The notes beneath the pieces were generated by a model, which saw only the letters and a program-made list of their open reading frames with translations, searched no databases and had not been told where the DNA came from. Shown piece after piece: positions 1-7,600 of a stretch of 8,827 nucleotides of DNA. Both the position numbers and the translations under genes were made by a program. Each line of letters begins with the position of its first letter. Position 1 is the stretch's first letter. The stretch covers positions 1 to 8,827 of the forward strand of contig JAHJTR010000068.1 of the NCBI GenBank assembly GCA_018829865.1. The letters run 5' to 3'. The DNA is from Patescibacteria group bacterium (lineage in GTDB: Bacteria > Patescibacteriota > Gracilibacteria > UBA1369 > JAHJTR01).

Positions 1-3000
1 AAAGACGAAGCTATCGCCGACAAAGCTCTTAATCCAAGCACAGTCAAAGAATTCACCCCAAACGCAGCCAGAGCTTTTACAAAAAAGATCAGCTTACTCA
101 AATTAAATATCGAAGATGGAACAGGCAAGCTCAAGGCAGATGGATCTCGCAAGCTCAATACCTCCACAGTTAGAACAACGATTGAATTGGCCAAAATAAA
201 AGAAAGAATTAGTAATTACGACCAAATAATCAAAACCCTTAGTGTACCAATTTTAGGTATTCCACCAAACGAAGTTACCCTGGGCCAAATTCTCACAAAA
301 AATAACGGAAAAAACCTCAATCTCTATAATTTGGACATGCAATATTATTGGGAAGGAAAACCTGACATGGCAGGCTTCCAAAAAGGGAGAGGACAGTTTG
401 GAGTAAAAGGACCACTATCAAAACAATACAGATCACTACACAAAAAATTAGCCGCCGAAAAAAGAAAAACTGTCAAAGATACAACAAAAATCGCCGCACT
501 TGAAAAAGATATTATAGAAGTTTACAGAGGCCTGGATGCACTTAAAAAAGCGATGGTCTTATTTTCACAAATGGAAGTAAGAGTAACAGCTAATCTTGGT
601 GCTCATTCAGCAGCTAGAAAGTATACTGAAAAACTGCAACTTCATGATGAAAATAATAATAAAATAGTTTACACCCCCGCAACATCAAAGTTTAGCCTGC
701 AAAAATACCTGCCTGCGGGCGAAAAACTGCCTGAATTACTTGAATCGGGAATACTTATATATCCATCAAAAAATGTACTAAATAAATTAAACAAATACAA
801 TTCAAAAAAACAAAAAATAGCCCTCTCTCTCTTATTAATGATCTACAGTCCTGAAGCACTAAAGCCCTATTTAACAAAAAACGACACGATTTACGATAAA
901 AATAAAACATCATTGGTATTAAATGACATCCCAAAAGAATTTTTAAAAAATCTTCCAAAGCTACTCAAAAAATACAAAAATGGAGTGACATTATCAAAAC
1001 AACATCTGGGAGACAAAGACCCTCAAGCGGCAAAAGAGGCCAAAATCAAGACAATGTACGAAATGCGCCTATTATTCGCTCCTAAAAAACTTGCAGCCCT
1101 TTACCAACTAAACAGAATTTTCAATTTCCACGATAGAGGACCCGCAGCGATTAAATACAAATGGAACGCCTTATTGAGAAAATTCTTGCCAACATTCGAA
1201 AAGTCCAATAGACCAATCACACTCGAAGAAATCAGAGCCGGCAGAATCAATAAACCATCCGATACGATTCACGTCAACTTTATCAACGGCAGAACCGCTT
1301 TCTTAAAAGTACGAGACGGACTTAGCCCAAATAAAGAAGGCTTTGAAAAAAGACTACTTAAAAAAATAAATGAATATATCAAATTGGGCGTAATTTACGA
1401 AGGAACCGTATCAGGCATCCATCCACGAAAAAACCAATCAAAAGTAGCCAGATTAAATGAACTGACAAAACTATATTCCATCGACGGATTACGAGATTCT
1501 CTTACAAAAGAGCAAATCGACTACATAAGAAAAGGATTCTTATTGGAAGAAGGAGAAAAAGAAACCGAATTACAATTACTAAAACTTGGATACGCACCAA
1601 AAAATCCTTACAGCCGTAACATTGCAATGAAAGTCATTATGGCACTCAAAGCTCGCAACAAAAAACTGACCGATCAACAAATGCGCACAATGCTTGAACA
1701 AATCGACAAAAAGATTTCAGCGGGAATAGGCATGCATGTGGGTTCGGTTAATGGTAAAGGAGAAGGCGGAATCGGCGCCGGAATTAACATCCCCCTAGGA
1801 AACGGCCTTCAATTACAACTAGGATTCGCTGTTTCTCATAAAGGTGCAGCACCAACGATAGGACTTGCAAAAGCAATAAAAGCAGGTGCCGTAGATTTTG
1901 TTCTTTCAGCCAGTATAGGTGGGGTAGGAGGATTAATAAGTATCCCTCTTGAAGCCGCCGGAGCTCCAATAAGAATTAACGCCGGTGTTGGAGTTTCTTC
2001 TGTAGGAGGAGCATTAACAGCAACTCTTGGAGGAAGCTATGACATTCAAGGAGCATACAACATTGAAGCCAGAAAAAGGCAAGAACAATATAGGCAAGCT
2101 GAAAAAACAATGAAGCTTAAAACAAATGCCGAAAAGCTTGCTCTATTCAAAAAAGATCCGAAATTCAAAAAGGCTCTCTCTGAATATCTAAGAAAAAAGA
2201 AGTCAGAAATGCCTAAAACCCAACAAGAAACGCTTGCCTCAAAAGTATATGAATTAACATTGATGCACGCAACACAATTAAGAGGAAAATTGGAGCAAAT
2301 TGACATCACAAAAAACCTCAAAATACCTACTCTAATGAGCATTGGTATCGCGGTGGTTGGAGCAGCTCCTCCTTATATAATCCCTTATATAGGTATCAAA
2401 GTAGCTGATCAAATGATTATTGCAAGTGCCGAAAGCACAAACCTATCAGCGGAAGATAAACACATGTTATTAGCCGAAGCGGCAAGACAAAATCCGGGCA
2501 AAAAAATAGTAATCTATACCAAAAATGCCACACTTGACTTAAGTAACATTAAATTCAGTTATGATAGTAAAGGACAATTAAAAGGCATAGTAGATAAAGG
2601 AAGTGATACAAGAGTTCAAAGAACACTTGCAACTCTTAACAAAGCTCAAAGTCTAAGCGAATATAATAAACGACTTTCTGCAGCCAATATCACATTAAGC
2701 GCACCAAAACCCAGCAATGATCAATTTAAGCTTAACAATATTTTTTCCAAAAATAATCTCTACAAAATTGACGCACATGCTCCAAATGCCAGACTTGAAT
2801 TCAGGATTTCTCCGGATCTTCAAAACAAAGTTAAGCTAGTCTACGATTATGACAATGTGTATCTAGCTTTTAAGCCCGGTGTACATTTCGCAGTAAGCAG
2901 AATTGATTCATATTACCCAAGAAAATATAAAGGCGCAGTAAAACACACACAGATTTACATCAAACCTTCACTGGATTGGCCGGAATCAATTATGGACAAT

Positions 3001-4563
3001 CCAAGTAAAAATAAATATCTGGCAAAAAACCCGGGGCAAACCTACTACGTACCCGGAAACGAAAATGCAAAAAACAACATCATTCTTGAAAACAACTATT
3101 ATGACTCCGATCTTGAAGGCCCAAAGAAAATTGACACAAAAAAATATTCAAGAGCACATGAAGCAATTAAAAGTGCTTTAGCCTTCGGATTATCAAGCCG
3201 CCCGGGATCAATTACCAAACCAAGGCAAAGCCAACTTAAAAACTTTGCTGCTGAAATTTACAAAGACAGCAACGTCAAAAAACTGACTACCTTCCAATAT
3301 CCTTTCGCAGGATTCAAAAAAATTGGTAAAGGAACGCCTGATTTAGGCGAATTGATTGCTTACATCAAAAAAGCAGCCGCTAGTGCTCCTACAAATAACC
3401 CTCTTGGAAGCAAAAAAACTCTCTCCACTCAAGAAATCCATGTAATTCTAACTCAACTGATTCACGAAAGTTTCCGTAATTTAGAGGGAAAATACAATAG
3501 CGATAAAAAAACACCCGAAGCTAAAAAAGCCATCCATCAAACGATCAAAAACACACTCGAAAAAAGTGCCTTTCCAACTTTGAAAAAAATGTTTGATGCA
3601 CATTTCAGTGAAATGTTTACACAAGCTGAACTGAAAAAAATAGGAAAAACAAAAGAACAAATCACCAAAGCAATGCTTCTTACCCTACGCAGACAATTCT
3701 TGAATATCAATTTCGATAATCCGGGACAAGCAATTGCCGCAGTCGAAGCATTCGGTTCAATGGCAGGCACAAGAGGAAAAGAAGGCTTTGTAATCGGTCT
3801 TAGAATGCTAAGAGGTTACGAAAGCAAAAATACCAATAGTACTCAAGCAAGTATTCTTAATTACAAGGACTATAGCCTTCAATCAAGATCCCTCGGACAC
3901 CGAGCTCTTGCCAAATTCCTCCTTGTCACAAAAAGCAGGCTTAAAACAAACACTCCCGAACATTTATTAAGATCACCACTGGCAGCTAAGGTAGCTCTGT
4001 ATGCTCAATTCATTATGGGACCTGACGATACTATTAAACTGGCTGCAATGCTTGAAAAACCAAAAAATAACCTAACAACCAACGTTATTTATAAGAGATT
4101 CAAAGATATAGTCATTAAAGTAAGAACCGCTCAATTAGCTGGCCATCCCGAAATGTATTTCAGAAGCAATTTCCCTGTACCAAACAGCGTTATTATGCTT
4201 AAATTTGACACAAAAGCCGGATACGGTCTTTACAAACGTTGCGGTAACTTAAGTAGTCTATTTGATGCCAAAATCAAGGCGGAAATAATAGTACCAAAAA
4301 GTCTAAAAGGAAGCGCAGTAGCTACAAGCGCCTCATCATACATCACCAGCAAAGCCGGTAGAATGATTCAAGATGCTTACATGGCCGTATCGATTAGGTA
4401 TGCAAGTAGACCTCAAGAAAATATTACTACTGGAGGCCCTTCAACAAAACAGGTGGAAAGCACTCAAAAAGGGACTCCCACACCATCAAGAGGTGCCAGC
4501 AAAAAACCATATCAAAAACCGCCAGCTAATATCCCACCACTACCTGAAAGCATAGGAAAATAA
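1..4563 (+). CDS. Giant Lys-rich protein of unknown function, 5'-truncated (1520 residues visible)
   Basis: I do not recognise a family. The frame is open from the first base and ends at TAA 4561-4563. The first 62 codons have no ATG and the same Lys/Ala/Asn-rich composition as the rest, so the real start is upstream; the TTG at 187 is an internal Leu codon. Residues 1-570 look mainly helical, charged and Lys-rich. Residues 572-687 are glycine-rich with alternating small/hydrophobic residues, like beta-hairpins. Residues 777-799 are a hydrophobic stretch containing Pro-Pro. Residues of about 835-1010 look beta-rich, with Tyr/Asp/Lys strands. Residues of about 1050-1450 are again helical. Residues 1471-1520 form a Pro/Ser/Thr/Lys-rich tail. 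There is one Cys (residue 1414) and only three Trp. No nucleotide-binding, protease or other catalytic motif is evident. It lies 14 nt before the secreted modular protein and probably shares its transcript. A signal peptide cannot be judged because the N-terminus is missing. The coding call is firm; the function is unknown. Confidence 0.95.
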   Translation, partial: KDEAIADKALNPSTVKEFTPNAARAFTKKISLLKLNIEDGTGKLKADGSRKLNTSTVRTTIELAKIKERISNYDQIIKTLSVPILGIPPNEVTLGQILTKNNGKNLNLYNLDMQYYWEGKPDMAGFQKGRGQFGVKGPLSKQYRSLHKKLAAEKRKTVKDTTKIAALEKDIIEVYRGLDALKKAMVLFSQMEVRVTANLGAHSAARKYTEKLQLHDENNNKIVYTPATSKFSLQKYLPAGEKLPELLESGILIYPSKNVLNKLNKYNSKKQKIALSLLLMIYSPEALKPYLTKNDTIYDKNKTSLVLNDIPKEFLKNLPKLLKKYKNGVTLSKQHLGDKDPQAAKEAKIKTMYEMRLLFAPKKLAALYQLNRIFNFHDRGPAAIKYKWNALLRKFLPTFEKSNRPITLEEIRAGRINKPSDTIHVNFINGRTAFLKVRDGLSPNKEGFEKRLLKKINEYIKLGVIYEGTVSGIHPRKNQSKVARLNELTKLYSIDGLRDSLTKEQIDYIRKGFLLEEGEKETELQLLKLGYAPKNPYSRNIAMKVIMALKARNKKLTDQQMRTMLEQIDKKISAGIGMHVGSVNGKGEGGIGAGINIPLGNGLQLQLGFAVSHKGAAPTIGLAKAIKAGAVDFVLSASIGGVGGLISIPLEAAGAPIRINAGVGVSSVGGALTATLGGSYDIQGAYNIEARKRQEQYRQAEKTMKLKTNAEKLALFKKDPKFKKALSEYLRKKKSEMPKTQQETLASKVYELTLMHATQLRGKLEQIDITKNLKIPTLMSIGIAVVGAAPPYIIPYIGIKVADQMIIASAESTNLSAEDKHMLLAEAARQNPGKKIVIYTKNATLDLSNIKFSYDSKGQLKGIVDKGSDTRVQRTLATLNKAQSLSEYNKRLSAANITLSAPKPSNDQFKLNNIFSKNNLYKIDAHAPNARLEFRISPDLQNKVKLVYDYDNVYLAFKPGVHFAVSRIDSYYPRKYKGAVKHTQIYIKPSLDWPESIMDNPSKNKYLAKNPGQTYYVPGNENAKNNIILENNYYDSDLEGPKKIDTKKYSRAHEAIKSALAFGLSSRPGSITKPRQSQLKNFAAEIYKDSNVKKLTTFQYPFAGFKKIGKGTPDLGELIAYIKKAAASAPTNNPLGSKKTLSTQEIHVILTQLIHESFRNLEGKYNSDKKTPEAKKAIHQTIKNTLEKSAFPTLKKMFDAHFSEMFTQAELKKIGKTKEQITKAMLLTLRRQFLNINFDNPGQAIAAVEAFGSMAGTRGKEGFVIGLRMLRGYESKNTNSTQASILNYKDYSLQSRSLGHRALAKFLLVTKSRLKTNTPEHLLRSPLAAKVALYAQFIMGPDDTIKLAAMLEKPKNNLTTNVIYKRFKDIVIKVRTAQLAGHPEMYFRSNFPVPNSVIMLKFDTKAGYGLYKRCGNLSSLFDAKIKAEIIVPKSLKGSAVATSASSYITSKAGRMIQDAYMAVSIRYASRPQENITTGGPSTKQVESTQKGTPTPSRGASKKPYQKPPANIPPLPESIGK
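1714..2061 (+). other. Glycine-rich beta-hairpin-like segment inside gene 1
   Basis: Residues 572-687 of the visible protein are strikingly rich in Gly, Ala, Val, Ile and Ser and almost free of Lys compared with the flanks. The run reads as about seven stretches of 8-14 residues with alternating hydrophobic/small residues, separated by Gly-Asn, Lys-Gly or Gly-Gly turns. Examples are IGAGINIPLG, LQLQLGFAVSHKG and APIRINAGVGVSSVGG. Charged helical sequence resumes abruptly afterwards (ARKRQEQYRQAEK). The pattern fits amphipathic beta-strands, such as a small barrel, a pore or a glycine-rich beta-sheet. I know of no named domain that matches, so the structural reading is inference. Confidence 0.55.
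2329..2397 (+). other. Possible membrane-spanning hydrophobic segment in gene 1
   Basis: Residues 777-799 are 23 uncharged residues, including IGIAVVGAAPPYIIPYIGI, flanked by Lys on both sides (KNLK before, K after). The length suits one transmembrane helix, but the Pro-Pro in the centre and a third Pro would kink it. It may instead be a buried hairpin or a membrane-inserting loop. Confidence 0.35.
4411..4560 (+). other. Pro/Ser/Thr/Lys-rich C-terminal tail of gene 1
   Basis: The last 50 residues (1471-1520) are low-complexity and probably disordered, with short Pro motifs such as GTPTPSRG and KPPANIPPLPES. There is no LPxTG motif and no hydrophobic C-terminal anchor, so sortase attachment is not supported. 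Confidence 0.6.
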
Positions 4564-4577
4564 TTCACTCTAAAAAT
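4564..4577 (+). promoter_or_regulatory. 14-nt intergenic gap without a clear Shine-Dalgarno site
   Basis: The gap between the TAA of gene 1 and ATG 4578 is AT-rich (13 of its 14 bases lie in ttcactctaaaaa). The nearest purine-rich match, AGGA at 4554-4557, lies inside gene 1 and is about 20 nt from the ATG, too far for normal pairing. No hairpin, terminator or promoter fits in the gap. Gene 2 is therefore probably on the same transcript and translated by re-initiation or by SD-independent initiation. The A-run just before the ATG may keep the site unstructured. Confidence 0.5.
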
Positions 4578-4670
4578 ATGATCAACATAATCAAAAAGTC
4601 CATCATTGGAGTAATAGTACTAGCAATTTGTTCAGTTGCTTCACCTACTCTAGTAAACGACTCCCAAGCA
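4578..4670 (+). other. Sec signal peptide of gene 2
   Basis: The N-terminus has Lys6-Lys7, then a hydrophobic core (IIGVIVLAICSVA, residues 9-21), then a polar region ending in S-Q-A, with probable signal peptidase I cleavage after Ala31. Cys18 sits in LAIC, but Ile just before the Cys is a poor lipobox residue, so a lipoprotein is less likely. Secretion is the key support for reading the later cysteines as disulfides. Confidence 0.85.
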
Positions 4671-7600
4671 CAAACACAAAAAACCTGTACCCCTGTACCG
4701 GGATCAACTACGAGAAATAGTTATTGTGAAGCTTGGCAAGATTACGCAATTTATCCTTCCGTATATCATGATTATTCATATTTTAACGACACCGACGGTT
4801 CTCTTCCTCAAAACCAAGGCAAACTTTGGTATCAATATATAGATAGAATTGTTTACGATTTAAACTATTCGGATACTCAACAAAATATTCAACTGGACAA
4901 ACTAACTTGCGACCTACTGCAAAGTGATGCCGCAGATGAAAGTAATAAATATGTAAAGGTAAATGGAGTTTGTGAAGGAAGCAACAGATTCAAATATCAA
5001 GACAGATATATCTCTGTAGATGTAAGTTACAATAAATCAACTCAAAAAGTAACTTGGGAATTCGGTAGTTATCAAGGAAAGAGAAGTGATGAAAAACCAT
5101 TTATTGAGGGTAAAAATCCGGGAAGAAGCTCATTCACAAATGAGAGCTTTCGAGAATTCGAATATGGTATACATCTAATGTCCAAAGATCAAAATATGAC
5201 CGAATGGAGCGCAACAACAAGCGCAACTGCATACACTCATGATGTAGCATACAACTATAGTACAAGCGAATGGGAAAGAATTAACGCCAACTATTCACAA
5301 ATCACCCCCCTCGGAAAAGAAAAAACCTGGTGGAAAAAAACCATAGTACCCAAAAAGTGTCTCAACCTAACAATGTCCCCAAGCGGAACCCAGCAGGCAA
5401 CCTCCCTACCTTATAAAAAATCCGTAAGTGTAAACACCACTTGGCAAAACCAAGGTTCATACACTCCCATATACAAATACGTAATCAAAGAAGCCAACGT
5501 TAGCGCTTACCTTGTAGTCAACGGACGCAACGTCGGCAAAACCTACGAAGGCACAAATACCAACGTTGAAATCAACTATAACGACTCAACCTATTCCGCA
5601 ACTCTCGAGGTTTACGAAGCAAGCGATAAGACGAATTGTCTTAGCACATTCAAAATCACACCGCCACCTCCTCCGACAAAGAGATGTAATGAATTAAAGG
5701 TCATTACTCCTTCTCAAATAACTAACCCCATCACCGAAACAAGCATACACATTGAAACCAAAGATCAATTTGGCAACATTTGGAATGGACGATACGAATA
5801 CAAAACAAATTCAGGCCAAGGTAAATTTAATGAATCCGGCAGTAACACCTACAGTGTCGGCAGTTCACTCGGATCATTTACAACCCTGGGATCAGGAACA
5901 TTTGTGGCAGCCACCGGCAGCAACCCCCTAAATACAAATTCAAAAATAGTCACCTTTAATAGCGGAAAGTACGACGATAAAATACTAATTAAAGATAGAG
6001 ATTACCCGCAATATTGTGCCGCGGAAATCACAATCCCCAAACAAAATATTCCCAGACAATGTTTGAATTTAACAATGACACCAAACGGTGCACAGCAAGC
6101 AACATCCTTGCCTTATAAAAAATCCGTAAGTGTAAGTACCAACTGGCAAAACCAAGGTTCATACACTCCCATCTACAAATACATAATCAAAGAAACCAAC
6201 GTTAACGCCTACCTCATAGTCAACGGCCGCAATGTCGGCAAGACCTACGAAGGCACAGTCACAAACGTCGAAATCAATTATAACGATACAACCTATTCCG
6301 CAACTCTCGAAGTTTACGAAGTGACTGATAAAACCAATTGTATCAGTACATTCAAAATCACTCCCCCGCCTCCTCCCGGCAAGAAATGTTTGAGCCTGAA
6401 CATGACCCCGAGTGGCGACAAGCAAATTTCACAAATTCCGCACACAGAAACAGTTTCAGTCAATACCACATGGCAAAATCGTGGTTCATATACGCCTATT
6501 TATAAATGGGTGGTTACAGGAGGAGATGCCTACATCATCAATCCACAAGGACAACAAGTTTCAACTTACCAAGGGACCGAAACTCAATTAAAATTCGTTA
6601 CAAACGATAAAACAAACAGCCCGATTCTCACGGTTTATGAAGTTTCGGATAATGGAGTAATTTGTATTCAAAAATTAAAACTGATTCCTCCATCAATACC
6701 TCTGAATCGTTGCGCTTCATTAAATATTACCTATCCAAACGAAATAACCGACCCGATAACAGGCAGCCAAATCCGTATCGAAGCCAAAGATCAAAACGGC
6801 ATCAGCTGGAGCGGCAGATTCAGATACGAAACAGATTCAAAAGTCGGATATTTCAAAGACAGCAAAAACACTCAAAATCCGCTTAACACATCTGAGAAAT
6901 ACATTGATTACTACAATGGTAAATACGAAGACACTATCAGGGTCTACGACATCGACTTCCCTCAAGCTTGTAGCGATACATTATATATCCCGAAAAAAGA
7001 GGAACCGAAACAATGTTTATATCTGACATTAAGCCCAGCAGGACCATTTTACCCCAGCTCACTCCCTTATACTACAAAGGTAACCGCAAACACGGCTTGG
7101 AAAAATCAAAAAAACTACGTACCCGTCTATCAATGGGCGATCACACCAAATGATGCTGACGCCTACATAGTCACACCAAGTGGCAGCCGCGTTAAATATT
7201 ACGAAGGCACCGAAACCGAAGTTGAAATCTGGTCAAACGAAACAGCCAAAGAAGTTAGAGTTGCCGTAGCGGAAGCTAGCGACAAACAAAGCTGTTACAG
7301 CGAAATAAAAATTATCCCACCTGCGATTTGTACTTCTTTAAGCATGAATCCTATAGGACAAAAGCAGCTCACAAACGGTGAAATCCCTTTTGAGCAAATT
7401 GTTAATGTGGAAGGAATTTACACCCGAAAACCAAGCGTTGAGAATTATAGATTTTATGTTAATGGAGATCAAACAGCCAAAATTGATAGTGTAAGAGATA
7501 TATTGGGAATTCAAAAACAAAGAAAATTCACCTATAACGGGAATACACCGGCCAGCGTAACTGTTGTCGAACAAAGCAATCCGTCGGTTTGTCAAAATAC

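Noticed and set aside
187..189. TTG as start of gene 1
   Set aside because: The frame is open from base 1 with the same composition before and after this codon, and no Shine-Dalgarno sequence precedes it. The gene is truncated by the window edge.
755..3770. Several minus-strand frames of 60-100 codons opposite gene 1
   Set aside because: Their Leu/Cys/Phe-rich products are what an A-rich, T-poor coding strand gives when read in reverse. They have no start signals or domains.
4564..4577. Terminator or separate promoter between the genes
   Set aside because: The gap is only 14 nt with no inverted repeat or T-run.
4620..4634. Lipobox (LAIC) for lipid attachment at Cys18 of gene 2
   Set aside because: Ile directly before the Cys is a poor match, the Cys lies within the hydrophobic core, and a good S-Q-A signal peptidase I site follows at residue 31.
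5685..7013. CnaB-type domains with isopeptide bonds
   Set aside because: The modules have conserved Glu near the end, but the Lys/Asn partner pattern and the typical E-x-x-A-P-x-G-Y end are absent; paired Cys explain stabilisation better.
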